Assembly: GCA_030737835.1 (NCBI GenBank)
Contig: JAUJYN010000018.1
Location: forward strand, 3,534,001 to 3,598,000
From: Acorus gramineus
Taxonomy: Eukaryota; Streptophyta; Magnoliopsida; Acorales; Acoraceae
Length of the DNA: 64,000 nt
Reading direction: 5' to 3'
Shown here: one piece after another, positions 1 through 11,809 of the stretch
Layout: each line of letters begins with the position of its first letter
Position numbering within the stretch: the stretch's first letter is position 1
Translations under genes and position numbers: made by a program
The notes under the pieces: model-generated
The model's database searches: none
What the model saw: only the letters and a program-made list of their open reading frames with translations
What the model was told of the DNA's origin: nothing

Positions 1-3000
1 CTGCCCCCAAAATCGAGAACGCAAGCTCGCAGCATGTCCTCCAGGGTCTGAATCGTCCTCTCCGACTGGCCGTCCGTCTGCGGATGAAACGCTGTACTGA
101 AGTGGAGGTTCGTACCAAGGGCGTGCTGGAGGCTACGCCAGAACCTCGAAGTAAATCGCGCGTCTCGATCAGAAATGATGCTGACGGGAGTGCCATGGAG
201 ACGAACAATCTCGGAGACAAACAACTGCGCCAGGGTGTCCAGAGAATCGGTGAGTCGGATGGGGAGGAAATGAGCGGACTTCGTCAGTCGGTCGACGATT
301 ACCCAGATGGCATCACGACCCGAACGTGACCTCGGCAAACCCGAAACGAAGTCCATGGTGATCTGCTCCCACTTCCACTGAGGAATCTCAATGGACTGCA
401 GCTTCCCCGCAGGACGCTGATGCTCCGACTTCACCTGCTGGCATACCAAGCAACGGGCAACGAAACGGGCAATATCCGTCTTCATCCCGCGCCACCAGTA
501 GCCACGACGAAGGCCCCTGTACATCTTCGTGCCACCAGGATGCACTGTGTACCTCGAACGATGGGCCTCGTCCAAGATCTTCTGCTTCAGCTCTGCGTCG
601 TCAGGAATGCATACTCGACCTCTGAACCGCAGGATCCCGTCCTCGCAATTGGTAGTCCGGACGCTCGCCCCGGGCGACGCCTTCAGAGAGGACTAGAAAG
701 TGAGGATCCTGCCCTGAGCCGTGCGGATCTCGTCGAGAAGAACGGGCTGCACCACTAGCCTGGCCAAAAAGCCACCCGCAGGAGTCTCTCGAACGCTGAT
801 CCAGCAAGCGGCCTCCTCCAGAAGCCTCCAACGACGTACAGCCATGTGGGCGGCCATGCCCAAGGGCTGCCTGCTGAGAGCATCTGCCACGACATTCGCC
901 TTACCCGGATGGTAAGCGATGTCACAATCATAGTCCTTCAGGAACTCAACCCAACGTCTCTGACGCATGTTGAGCTCCGGCTGGGACTGCAAATATGTCA
1001 AGCTCTTATGATCAGTAAAGAGCTCGAACTCCTCACCATAGAGGTAGTGCCTCCACATCTTCAGCGCAAAGATGATCGCTGCCAACTCTAAGTCGTGGGT
1101 GGGGTAATTCTGCTCATGGGGCTTCAACTGACACGACGCGTAAGCCACAACCTTACCGTGCTGCATCAGGACGCAACCCACACCCAACCGCGATGCATTG
1201 GAGTAAACTGCGAACCCACCACTCCCAGACGGAAGGGTAAGAACTGGCGCTGAGGTGAGCCTTCGCTTCAACTCTAGGAAGCTCTCCTCGCAAGATGGGG
1301 ACCACTCGAACCGGACATCCTTCCGAGTGAGGCGGGTAAGAGGTACAGCTATCTTCGAGAAACCCTCGACAAACCTCCTGTAATAACCCGCCAAGCCCAG
1401 GAAGCTCCGAATCTCTGTGGGGTTCGACGGTCGACGCCAATTCGACACGGTGAGCGTCTTGTCCGGGTCCACAGATATGCCCTCACCGGAAATCACATGG
1501 CCCAAAAAGGCCATACGCTCCAACCAAAACTCGCACTTACTGAACTTGGCGAACAACTGATGTCGGGCCAAAGTCTCCAAGACAGTGCGGAGATGGTGAG
1601 CGTGCTCCTCAAGACTCCTCGAGTACACCAGAATGTCATCGATGAATACTACCACGAAGGAGTCGAGGAAGGGCCGAAACACCCGGTTCATCAGATCCAT
1701 GAAGGCCGCCGGCGCATTCGTCAACCCAAACGGCAGTACTCTGAACTCGTAGTGCCCATAACGGGTGCGAAAGGCCGTCTTCGGAATGTCTGACTCCCGG
1801 ATCTTCAGCTGATAGTAGCCCGAACAGAGATTGATCTTAGAAAAGACTCGCGCTCCCTGGAAGGGGTACTTGTTCTTCACGGTCCGCTTGTTCAGCTGCC
1901 TGTAATCAATACAAAGCCGCAGCGAACCGTCCTTCTTCCGCACAAATAGAACAGGGGCTCCCCACGAGAAACACTCGGACGTGCGAAGCCCTTCTCCAGC
2001 AACTCCTCCAACTGCTCCTTGAGCACCTTCAGCTCTGCAGGGGCCATCCGGTACGGAGCTCTCAAAATCGGCTTAGTCCCCGGAATCAGATTTATCTCAA
2101 ACTCGATCGCGATCCGGCGGTAATCCTGGAAGATCATCGGGGAAAACCTTGGGATATCTGTCACGATCGGAGTCTGGCTGATATCTGCCGGTAGCGGTGC
2201 GTCCTCCTCAGCAATATACGCTAGAAAGCCCTCGCATCCTCCCTGATGGAGTCTCCACGCCTGAATGGACGACACGAACCCCAAAGGGGCTATGCCATGA
2301 TCGCCCACAAACTGGAAGGACCTCCGACCCGGAAGGTGGAAAGACACCGACTTGGCAAAATAGTCGATGCTGGCGTGACTAGCTGAAAGCCAATCCATTC
2401 CCAGGATGGCATCGAAGTCCGTCATAGCGAGCTCTACCAACTCCACTGGAAACTCATGCTCCGCAACCACCACGGTACACCCTCGGTACACAGAACGGAG
2501 GAGAATACGGTCTCCTACGGCAATGATATCTCCAGGATAACATCAAGAGGGGCGGACGCCACGCCCATCCGTCTCGCAAAAGCGGGAGACACGAACGAGT
2601 GCGTGGCTCCGGAATCAAACAATACATATGCAGGGAGCTGGGAGATCTGAACAATACCTCGGACCACGCTACCCGAAGCCTGCGCCTCCTCGGCCGAAAG
2701 TGCTGCAACTCTGCCCTGAACAAACTGCGGCTGAGGAGCAAGGGCACGCCTCGCAGGCTGCGCTGGCTGCCTCCTCTGGTCAACACGGCCACCCTGTGGC
2801 TGCTGCTGCTGACGCTGAGGCTGCTGCTGCTGGTACGGCTGCTGCTGTAGCTGCTGCTGCTGAGGCAGCACGCGGGGTCGGCCAGCATCAGGGCAATTAT
2901 ATAAAATATGCCCGATGCGCTGACAGTGATAACAGCGTCGCCTCTCCGGCTGCAGGGACTGGACTGGTACTGCCGCAATGGGTGCTGGACCTCGCACTGG

Positions 3001-4037
3001 CACCACATCAACTGGAGTAGCGGCAGCCGCTGACTGATCAAAGCGGGCCGCTTCTTCTTGCGCTGTCCTTGGTCCTGGCTCCTGGGAGGTCTCTGGTCTA
3101 CAGAAGGGTCGGAACCCCCATGGAGGCCCCGAGGTCTCGCTCGACTGTCTTCGCCCGAGACACCAAGTCCGAGTACCTCGTAAAGCCTGGGAAGAGACAT
3201 GCACCCGAATGGTGCTGATGAGACCCATCTCAAAACGACGACACCGCGTCTCCTCATCCATCACCAAGGCTGGGGCGAACCTGGAAAGCCTCGTGAAGCG
3301 TGTGGAGTAGTCCGCGACTGACATGGAGCCCTGCGTCAGCTGCTCAAACTCCCGCATCACGATCTGGCGCGTCGAAAACGGGAAGTACTCCTCCAGGAAA
3401 TACCTCCGGAACCCCGCCCATAGTAGCCGCTCCACTCCCTCGGGAATGTCCACCGATCGGGTAGCCCACCAGTCGGCGGTGCTACCCTTCAGCATGAAGG
3501 TGGCCAGGGAGACTCGCTGGCGACAGTGCATGGTCGAGAAGATCTTGTCCACCTCCATCAACCATCGCTCAGGGGCAAGGGGGTCCGCCGTCTGTCCATG
3601 GAACTCGGGAGGGTGGAGCTTCAGAAAGGCGCTGAGGCCACTCTGATGCACTCGCGCTGCAGCCTCTAGCTCCACCTCCCTCTCCAGGGGATCCTGAACT
3701 CCCACCACTGGAATCACCACGGGGACAGGGGGTACATCGGGTACCACAGGCGGATCTGCCACCAAGGGGACCTGTGGAACTGCATCACGGGCCGCCCTCA
3801 GCTCCTGAATCTCTCTAGCCTGCTCAGCTAACGCCCTCGTCTGGGCCTCTAATGCTCTCGTCTGAGTCTCCACCAGATCTGCTATCCGAGCGTAAGCACG
3901 CTCCCATGCAGGGGCTCCTGCGCCAATCCTGGCCCCATAGCCGAGGACTCTCCAGTAGCATCCTCACCTCTGGTAGGTCCGAGAACCTCCAAAGGCCGAG
4001 AGGGACCACGTCCACGCATTCCTCTGCGAGGAGGCAT
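1..4037 (-). pseudogene. T1 gag-pol remnant (gag, PR, RT, RNase H, part of IN)
   Basis: Read on minus, the region begins with the MPPRRGRR-type gag N-terminus near 4037, shared with T2 and T3. Landmarks in order are: a gag core at about 3.1-3.7 kb; a CCHC zinc knuckle of the form CYHCQRIGH at about 2.89-2.94 kb; a Gln-rich stretch at about 2.77-2.87 kb; a retropepsin motif DSGATHSF at about 2.59-2.62 kb; RT at about 1.4-2.0 kb with the FIDDILVYS catalytic motif at 1620-1646; RNase H with the [10 protein letters not shown] motif near 1.0 kb; and the integrase zinc-binding and core region at about 1-0.6 kb, continuing off the window. In a live element this would give the Gag particle protein and the reverse-transcription and integration enzymes. 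This copy is a broken fossil. Confidence 0.9.
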
Positions 4038-4138
4038 ATCAGCAACCTAAGAAAACCAGACACTAGGATCAGAATACTCATATAGAAATCCTAGGACTCA
4101 TCTCTACGAAAAAAGACAATTGGCTCTGACAGGACCAC

Positions 4139-4150
4139 GCTCTGATACCA
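4139..4150 (-). other. Primer binding site of T1 (initiator-Met tRNA type)
   Basis: The minus strand reads TGGTATCAGAGC, complementary to the 3' end of plant initiator methionine tRNA. It lies 5 bases downstream of the LTR end (TGACA). The same site at the same spacing occurs in T2, T3 and the stub at 62426. Confidence 0.92.
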
Positions 4151-4155
4151 ACTTT

Positions 4156-6892
4156 TGTCACTCCCCAGGGCGGCCGTCCCCGGGACGCGGCAATGGTATA
4201 TATGATATCAGCAGTCTATACAGGAGGTCAATAACATACTCTAAACAACATCAAATGACAACACAGACAACAAAGAGGCTGACATGATATACACAAATAG
4301 CGGAAGCTAAAAGACTGAATCTGTAATTCAAGACATATTACAGACTCGATACATAATCAACTGTCCTGTGAGAGCCAATATATATACAACGACATCCAAA
4401 TATAATACAAACGTGTGCCCAAGCACAGAATACAACACATACAATAAAACGGGGGGGATGCTGAATGGCCTCTCACAATCGGAGCGTGACGCTGCTCCGC
4501 TACTGCTGATGCGCCTCGGGGAGCTCCTCCTTCAAATCTGACTCAGATATAACTGGAGAAAATATATGCGAGGGGTGAGCCACACGCTCAGTGAATAGCA
4601 CAACCCATGCATCACAATTCATATTAACCTTACACAATTCATAGCCCTAAGTGGCAATAACTACACAAATCCAGTGGGTCGCTACATCGCCAACCCACTA
4701 CACCCTCACCCTGACCCTCACCCTCAAACTGGTGACATGGTCTTTTGGGACTGACTAGGCTGTTAATCACCCTTGGTCCACCGGTAGTCCCTCCTCCACT
4801 CCGTAGCTCGCCTGGTCTACTCCCACGATTCAGCACAGTCCGAAAAAAATCAGGAGGTACCTACTGATGGGAGCCCTCTGTTAGGATGGCCTGTCTAACG
4901 CTGAGGAGTCCCTACACGGATCCAACGAAGGGAAGAGAAACAGCCTACCCACATGGATACGATCCTCTTGGATCCGCCGACACCGATTGCAACTCTACAA
5001 ATGTCATGAATTCTTCAGAATTCCTCCAGGGCGCATAACTAAGATGCGGGAAGCATATATTATAACCACAATGTTATAATATTCTCCAAGGCATGCTAAT
5101 TACAAAACTCGCATTTGATTTAAATAAATTAAACTAAATGGGACGCATGCGTAGGTCGAGGCTTCCCTAGCATGAAAACATGGTATCAGCATGCTTGGGC
5201 CTTTACACATATCATAAGGGTGCATATCCCTAACATGCAAGGCCTAGGGTGGCATGGATACTACATAATAATCATGCATGCATAGTTATACTTAATACTA
5301 TTTAATATGCAATTATGGTGCCCCAGGGGAGGGCAATGCACGCCTATGTGCATCGAACGCCTCTCTACTGGGTTGGATTGTCCCACTCACCAATACCCGG
5401 GTCGTCGCGTGACCGCCCGTCGAGATCTGCAAGACATGGGAATCAAAATGGTGAGTAAAATACACAAATACAATAAATACACTAGAAATACCCAACACTC
5501 GAACAAACATGCATACGGCCCGTACGCAAGTGAGTCCGAGTTCCCCGACACACTCCCGCACCCACGGCAGCCATGCGCACGGCCACCCGCACGCACGCGC
5601 ACCGGTGCGCACGCACTCACGCAGCCCCGCTCCCCGGGCGCACTGCCGCACCCCAGCCCGCGTGCCTAGGCGCACTGCCGCGCCTCCGCTCGCACGCCCA
5701 AACACGCCGCACGCTCGCGCGCAAGCTTGCGCACCCCCGCACACACCGCGCATCCAGCCCTGGGTGCACCCGCGCGCACTGCCCCCTGCGCAGCACCCCG
5801 CGCGCACACCCGCACGCACTACGCCCCAGCGCAGTACCCCCGCGCCCACTGCTGCTCCCCTGCGCAGCACCCGCTCGCATGCCCGCGCGTACGCGCGCAC
5901 GCCCGATAGCGCGCCCGACTGCACGCCTACGCCTACCTGCGCTTACCTGCGCGCGCAGGCTCACGCGCACGCACGCGGATGACCCCGCACGCGCGCCTGA
6001 GCCACTCCCACACCCCCAACAGCCCCCCCCCCCCCCCCCAACCCCTAACCACCATGCATGCCATGCGTACCCATAAGCAACCCTAAACAAGCATCTACAC
6101 AAGAAAAAGGAAGGAAGAAAGCTTACCCAAAGGAGGAAAGACAAAGGGGTGAAAACGGGTGCCCTTCGCGCACCGATTTGCCACCACCAAGACCACCACC
6201 ACCAAGCTCTCAACTCAGCCTAAGAGGGCTGAAAACAGAGGAGAAAAGGAGGTAAGAGAGGAGGTTTCACAAGGGGGAAATCGAAAATGAAACCATGGAA
6301 GGATAGATCGGGTCCTTACCAAGCTTTTCTCCTTCTAGGGTTTCATCTTTCAACCACTCCTACTAGATCATAAATGGGAAATAAAGAGAGGAGATGAGAG
6401 GTTTTGAGAGAGCTTGAGAGAGAAGATGATGAATAGGGCAACTATTCTTGGGCGTGGACTTCATTTAAGCACACACACACACCACACACACTCACACACT
6501 TAGAAATTAATTAGGTTAAGCTAGGTTAGTTAGGTGAACTTTGACTTGGGTCAACCTAACCACACTAGAAAACAAAAGATTTTGACCAAGTCAAGGGTCA
6601 ACATTGACCAAGTCAAGTCTCCCAATGACTTTTTGCTTGGTCAAAACCCGGATACGATTCAGAACTGTGAAATTCTGAAACGTTACCGGAATTCGATGAA
6701 AATTTTGTGAGTGGCTTAAAATGGCACCAGGACACATAATATGCAGTTAGATTTTCAATCGGAGTCCTTAGGCTCAGGATGATAGCCAAAAGTCCAAAAT
6801 TTTAGCGGTTCCGATCGAAAAAAGAAAAAGTTGAAAAACTGCCAGAATGCTCCAATGGTGACCAGAAGGTAAAAAGTGACACATATATAACA
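4156..6892 (-). repeat. 5' LTR of T1 (family A, about 2.7 kb)
   Basis: The LTR reads TGTTATATATG...GTGACA on minus. It contains all the modules seen in other family A copies: a 5' U3-like portion (about 6.6-6.9 kb), CA/GA-rich stretches, a donor-like GGTAAG motif near 6.12 kb, a CpG-rich block (about 5.57-6.0 kb), the 36-nt micro-exon motif near 5.40-5.43 kb, one G-rich GGGTGA cassette near 4.70 kb and an acceptor-like CAG near 4.56 kb. It lacks the optional 130-bp module found in T2. It has a C/A-run near 6.03 kb that varies between copies. Confidence 0.92.
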
Positions 6893-7373
6893 TCCACGAA
6901 ATGAGAGAGAGGGGGAGAGAGAGAGAGGGCAAAAATGTCATTTTCATGCCCAAATAGTGCCTAGAGGTGACCTTAAGGGGGGGTGAGGTTAGGGTTAGGC
7001 TCACCCACTCACATAACCAATAACCAAAGGTTTCTTCATCCCTAAGCAAGGTGGGGGTAAAGTTACCAAAGGTCACCACATCCCCAAAATATCTCACACT
7101 ATTCGACCAACCAGGAACTCTTAAAACCCGGATACGGTTCGGAACTGCATATTTTTCAAAACGTTACCGGAATTCGATGAAATTTTTATGGGTAGTACTA
7201 AACGGTACCAAGACCCATAATATGCAGTCATATTTCCAATCAGAGTACTCTAACTCCCGCAGGTGGCTAAAAGCCAAAATTTTAGCGGCTCCGATCGAAA
7301 AAACAAAAAGGCCCTGAATGACCCAGAAGTGACCAAGGCTTAACCGAAATGGCTCCAAATGACACAGGCATAA
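6893..7373 (-). repeat. C-type LTR 5' portion (host of the T1 insertion)
   Basis: Read on minus from 7373 this begins TGTTATGCCTGTGTCATT and continues into a U3 segment with the same order of motifs as family A (CCGATCG, AATTTTGGC, GCATATTATGGGT, ATCGAATTCCGGTAACG). Only the 5' part is present before T1 interrupts it at 6892, and the remainder must lie beyond the left window edge. It also holds GA-rich microsatellite sequence (6900-6940). The copy is more diverged than the A LTRs, so it is likely older. Confidence 0.75.
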
Positions 7374-8885
7374 CATTCTATCCTTAGAAAACCATACACG
7401 AGTCATTTAAAATGGTGTAAAACAGAAAAGAACTCATCTTGAAAATCAAATCATGCGTACGAAATCCAATTAAAACCCAGTCTATAAGGATTTGCAAAAC
7501 ATGTATATAAAACCAATTAAATCTTATTCAAAACTTCTCAAAAACTCAAATCTATTCATATTATCAAAAATCAATATATAAAATGTAGACGATACAAAAA
7601 ATTTAGGAGATAGATAAAAAATCGTATATAAGAAAATCCATTCAAAACCCTAGCTTACGGAATAACGGTAAAAATATCGATGAAACGTTAAAACTCTTGA
7701 TACACCCAAGGATCTGAATATACATTTAAAAATAATTTGAAAACCGCTAGGGATAATATATTATTAAATCTAGCATGATAACCTCTATTCAAAACCCTAG
7801 ATTTAAAAGGATTCATAAAAAAACATATATAAAAACAATTAAACCATATTACAAAAATCCTCGAAAATCATAGATCTATTATATGCATAAACGACTAACA
7901 TGGATCTATGATAAAATCACAAAATAATCATAAAAACATGTATATGTTTGGATATATGCATAAAAGGGTCAAAACAAGACTTTAAACAATTGTAAACATG
8001 CTTTATATTCTTAATAAACAACCCTAGGCATGATATACACATATCCCATTTCTTTTGACATGAAAGATTTGAAAAATAGTTTGAAAACACCATGATTTCA
8101 TGGCTATAAGATAAGGGTCCAAAAATCATATGCAATACATCAAAACTATGAAAAACTCAAGAAGAAAACTCAAGAATCTGATGAAATCCGAAAATACACA
8201 TGGGACGCCTAATAGCATCATCTAAAACTTTTAAAACATCATAAAAACAGTATGATTTCATTTTTATTTCGTAAGGACCCAAAATCATACAAAACTATTC
8301 ATAGATCATGAAAAACTTCAAAAACCGAACTACATATGAAGGGCTTCCAAGAGGATCATTATCAATCAAAAACACCTTGAAAAACCAAGAAGGATACTTA
8401 CCAAACAGCTCCCTTTTCAGCTCCCTACACACACCCATCGAAGTATGGAGAGAGGAAGAGAGAGACTTTAGACTTTAGGGTTTTGATGGAAAAGGAGAGA
8501 GAGAGGGTTATATATATACACTTCTACACGTGGGGAAAGAAATACCAACTGTATCCCAAATATATCAATCAATAATACACATTAAAACATTCTAAAAACT
8601 GAAATATTTGGGTTTGAAATTGTTTCCAAATTGACGGCTCCTATTGGATCCGTCACAATACCGACGGCTCCCCCTTGAGCCGTCGCTATTTCCTCTGCCC
8701 GACCACTCGGTATAGTTTGGGCCATAACTTGATCGATACTAATCCGATTCACGATCCATAAAAAGCGTTGGAAAGCTAACAGAAAATCAATTCCAAGAAA
8801 TTGGAGGTATATAAGTCCTCCAAAACCCTATAGGAATATGACACAATGCACAAAATCAAGAAGCGACTAGGAAAACCATAGTCAT
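7374..8885. other. AT-rich unassigned stretch, probably terminal region of the Tat-like element
   Basis: No coding signal is seen. The stretch is AT-rich with loosely repeated phrases (AAAACCCTAG, AAAATCATA). Near 8.70-8.80 kb there is a phrase like that in U3 of the D and C LTRs (CCATAACTT ... GGAAAGC). Two hairpin motifs of the GACGGCTC type (8632-8655, 8662-8685) link it to the Tat-like material to the right. It directly follows the truncated RT fragment, so it may be 3' untranslated or LTR sequence brought next to RT by an internal deletion. No terminal boundary could be fixed. Confidence 0.35.
8632..8685. repeat. Two GACGGCTC hairpin motifs
   Basis: TGACGGCTCC (8632-8641) pairs with GGATCCGTCA (8646-8655), nine of ten positions. 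CGACGGCTC (8662-8670) pairs perfectly with GAGCCGTCG (8677-8685) around a 6-base loop. They belong to a family of short dyads that recurs at about 10.1-10.3, 43.6-43.8 and 48.2-49.5 kb. Confidence 0.7.
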
Positions 8886-8889
8886 TACA

Positions 8890-9380
8890 ACAACGTAACA
8901 ATAGGTCCCCCATGGAGTGATTAATGAAGTCTTCTCCTGATCTTCTTCTGCCAATCGGATCTGATTATAGCCCGAGAAGCCATCCATGAAAGATAGCATC
9001 TCGTATCTCGCGGTATTGTCGACAAGGATGTCAATGTGTGGAAGAGGTAAATCATCTTTCGGGCATGCCCGATTGAGATCTCAAAAGTCTATACACACAC
9101 GCACCTTGCCATCTTTCTTGGCTACCGGGACAATGTTGGCTATCCACTTTGGGTACAACACCACTCTTATGAACTTTGCTTGATGCAACTTGTCCGCTTC
9201 TTCTTTCACGTTTAGGGCCAACTTCGGATGAAGACGCCTCAGCTTCTGCTTGATCGGTTTCGTGCCTGGTTCTAAGATATACTCGACAAATGAAGTGTCA
9301 AGCCCCAGCATTTCTTCGTAGGACCAAGCGAACGTGTCCGAATAATCCTTCAGTATCCTTATCAAATCTTCATGCTCTCT
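8890..9380 (-). pseudogene. RT N-terminal fragment of the Tat-like element
   Basis: The minus strand encodes the start of a Ty3/Gypsy reverse transcriptase. There is a DTFAWSYEEM-like stretch, then KQKLRRLHPK, the VAKKDGKVRVCIDF motif of the fingers, and a region matching the LPLPHID and SFMDGFSGYNQI motifs of the palm. The RT match fades near 8890, before the catalytic centre. The ADK-linker form and the DTFAW phrase are typical of plant Tat elements rather than of the Tekay copies here. Broken fossil. Confidence 0.8.
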
Positions 9381-9399
9381 TGGGTTCAGCTCTGCACTA

Positions 9400-9940
9400 A
9401 TCTAGATCATTCTCGAATCAGTAGCAATCCCAAGGTTTATTTCCTCCATTTTCTCCTCATCATTTGCAATTTGTTCATCACTGACGCACGCTTTCTGTGA
9501 ATTCATTCGACATTGCTCCATCTTGTTCTTCCCCATCTCCATCATCACCGCATATTTCAAATACTCCAATGCCCTCATCAACATCTTCAAGGCCTTCCAA
9601 ATCAGGCTCCTCGATGATGGCTATTGACTCGAATCGTTCTAATCCATGGATTACGTGAATACCTTCTCCAAAGTCATCGATGATCTGAGTAGGGATTTGA
9701 AATTGTGAGGTTTTGCCGGACTCAACAGTGGATTGAGACATCTTTGCTTCAGGTTGATTGATCAGGTGGCGCAGCTCCACCAAAAGGCCAGAATTAAAAA
9801 GGGAAGGGTGCCAAACTATAAGAGCCTCTTCTTTTGTGTCAAAAAGGGAACCTAATGTCTTAGGTTGCTCTAAGTTTTTCATCTTCCCTCTTTCAGTGAA
9901 AATTATCGAAGTAAAGTTCATTATGCACAAGATAAAACCA
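9400..9940 (-). pseudogene. Acidic linker upstream of RT in the Tat-like element
   Basis: A minus-strand stretch rich in Glu and Asp (LEDVDEGIGVFEICGDDGDG and similar) lies just upstream of the RT fragment. Such acidic linkers between protease and RT are common in plant Tat polyproteins. It has no recognisable catalytic motif. It is counted as part of the same fossil polyprotein because of strand, order and spacing. Confidence 0.5.
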
Positions 9941-9944
9941 AATT

Positions 9945-10145
9945 AAAAGCAGGAAGAGAGCATTTTTTTTAATAGGAATTAAAGAAAGGAAGAAAAGCAG
10001 ATAAAAAGTAAAAGCTAGACATATGAAAAATTGAAAGCAGGAACAAGCCAAGTAAACAAGGTATATGTGCAGTAAGTAAAAGGAAATAAAGAAAACAAAG
10101 TTTTTTTTTACCAGGCATAAACTGACAGCTCCTTAAACTGCCGTC

Positions 10146-10232
<87 letters not shown>

Positions 10233-10700
10233 TGACGGCAGTTTAAGGAGCCGTCGGTTTCTGCTTGCTATATATATATATATATTAAAAGCAGAGTAGA
10301 ATAAGCAAGACAACGTTTATGAGCAGGAACAGATGAAAATTGAAAGCAATAGTCAAAAACAAGATTTATGTGCAGGAAAATGAATTTTTTTTTTTTGTAA
10401 TCAACAGGAATTAAACTAGATAAGGTCTATATACAGGAAATAAAAAAAAATGAATGAAGCTGATGTATGGGGTAGTGCACTTTGTCGGAAAGACGCTCCC
10501 CTGTTAAAGAAAATTGGATCTTCCTGTTGCAGAAGCAGCGGTCTATTCCTGCCCAGTCCTTTTCTTCAATCTGGATGCTCCCGTCCTGCATGGAGGGCGC
10601 ATCGCATCAGCCAAATCAAGTTCTTCGACATAATACTGAGTAGGCAGTAGTTCAAGCGGCTCAAAAGAAAAATGGCTGAGTGAATTGGTCAAGAAATCAG
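9945..10700. other. Non-coding A-rich spacer between the protease/G-patch and RT regions
   Basis: This is about 750 bp without coding character, with A-rich phrases such as GAAAGCA and AAGTAAAC, two poly-T runs (about 10101, 10385) and a large TA hairpin. The texture matches 48.5-48.9 kb in the presumed LTR/leader of the same element. Ogre-type elements are known for an intron between protease and RT, and this spacer lies in about that place. No splice sites were established here. Confidence 0.45.
10121..10258. repeat. 30-bp inverted repeat flanking a (TA)n tract
   Basis: The left arm 10121-10150 and right arm 10229-10258 are reverse complements at 28 of 30 positions. The roughly 79 bases between are pure TA dinucleotide and thus also self-complementary. 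Together they could form one near-continuous hairpin of about 138 bases. Each arm also contains a short GACGGC/GCCGTC dyad of its own. A second TA run follows at 10268-10285. Confidence 0.9.
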
Positions 10701-11035
10701 TGTATGTTTATGTGTAGCTATGGGAGAAAGGTTCAGTTTTTTGAACAGGGACTGATGGGTATGACACTGGTGTTGTTCTCTGGGTGCTTTGGATGAAATG
10801 TTCTTTGAGGCTCCAGGTTGCAGAAATAGGGAGAGGGTTCTGATGTTGGAGACAGCTGAAAGAGAATGCACCAATCCCCATGTGGTTAGGCCATAGAATT
10901 GTCTGAATGGTGTCAATACTGCCTTGGTTATATTTTCTCAGGCCTCTTCCTTGCTGATAGCCCATCTTCTTCATGATATGCCAGCCCGGCTCACGATGTT
11001 TTAGATGTCGCAGTTCTTTCTTTCCCATGGTATTG
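10700..11035 (-). pseudogene. G-patch-like segment of the Tat-like element
   Basis: The minus strand encodes GWHIMKKMGYQQGRGL, matching the glycine pattern of a G-patch (hhxxMGYxxGxGLG). G-patch motifs downstream of protease occur in some plant Ty3/Gypsy polyproteins and are thought to bind nucleic acid. Placement between the last protease-like domain and RT fits that. Fossil, part of a decayed polyprotein. Confidence 0.55.
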
Positions 11036-11119
11036 ACCTGTGCCGCCCCAATACGTAATCAATCGAACGGGACTTCAGATACAAGCATTATTGGTTGCTT
11101 TCCCTCCCTTCTAGGAGGA

Positions 11120-11790
11120 TTCTTCACATCAACGACTGCTCTTCTTTCTCAGCTTCATAATGTATGCATCTGACTGCGTCGCCACCAATTTTGATGATTT
11201 GTTCTACCACAGGGAGCTTGAGACACTGATGGAGTGGGGATGAGACACCCTGAATTGTAGCAAGCCACTTCCACCCAATGATGATGTTGCAGTCGGAGTC
11301 CATTTCTAGAACAAAGGCCTCAAATGTGGTTTTTAGAGGACCTATCTGCAAGATCGGGCGGTTCGATCATAGGCGAAGATGTGAGTGTTTGATTCCTACA
11401 ATGAAGTAGCGTCTCCGCTGATCTACTGGAATGTCCGGAGAGACATGAAATTTACTCCTGCACCGGTGTCAACAAGGATACGGTTGACCAGCTTCTTTTC
11501 AACCAGTGCGGTGACACACAGATTAGAGGTACTGTCTAGTGGATCAGCAATAGCTTCATCAGGCCATAAGAATATCACAGAATTTGTCCCTCTAGATGTC
11601 AATGCCGTTGGAATGTTAAGAGCAGAGATATGGCGGTCAACCTTTATCTTTTCTAGGAATTCCTCAAGTGCCTTCTGATGAAGTTCTGAAGTTTCTATCA
11701 GCTCCAGAATTGAGTTTTTTGCAGGAATCTTGCGCAGCCGTTCCAAGAGATCGACCTTGTCATCCATTTTGCCTTCCTCCATGTCAGCTT
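11120..11790 (-). pseudogene. Aspartic-protease-like domain, fourth in the tandem series
   Basis: A charged helical lead-in (LEEFLEKIKVDRHISALNI) is followed by the retropepsin active-site form ILVDTGAGVNFMS. Further on comes the C-terminal landmark IIIGWKWL followed by HQCLKLP. Both landmarks recur in the three other domains of the series. Of the four it has the most typical active site (DTGA). Fossil. Confidence 0.7.
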
Positions 11791-11809
11791 CTGCATTGAC
11801 TCTCCGGGG

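Larger units (their letters stand above)
1..6892 (-). mobile_element. T1: Tekay/Del-type chromovirus (Ty3/Gypsy LTR retrotransposon), cut by window edge
   Basis: This is a minus-strand element running from its 5' LTR (4156-6892) through the primer site and gag-pol to the left window edge, where the integrase region is reached. The rest of pol and the 3' LTR lie outside. The right end is exact: the LTR starts with the family A signature TGTTATATATGTGTCAC (read on minus) and abuts TCCAC (6893-6897), the only target-duplication copy visible. It sits in an older C-type LTR whose 5' end is at 7373. The copy is a broken fossil with roughly half a dozen breaks in the visible coding part. The family assignment rests on the chromovirus RT and integrase motifs it shares with T2 and T3, an initiator-Met primer site and the very long LTR. 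Confidence 0.93.

Noticed and set aside
8886-8901. A possible LTR start TGTTACGTTG on minus at 8901
   Set aside because: The bases continue the RT reading (TPWGTYCYV), so this is coding sequence and not an LTR terminus.
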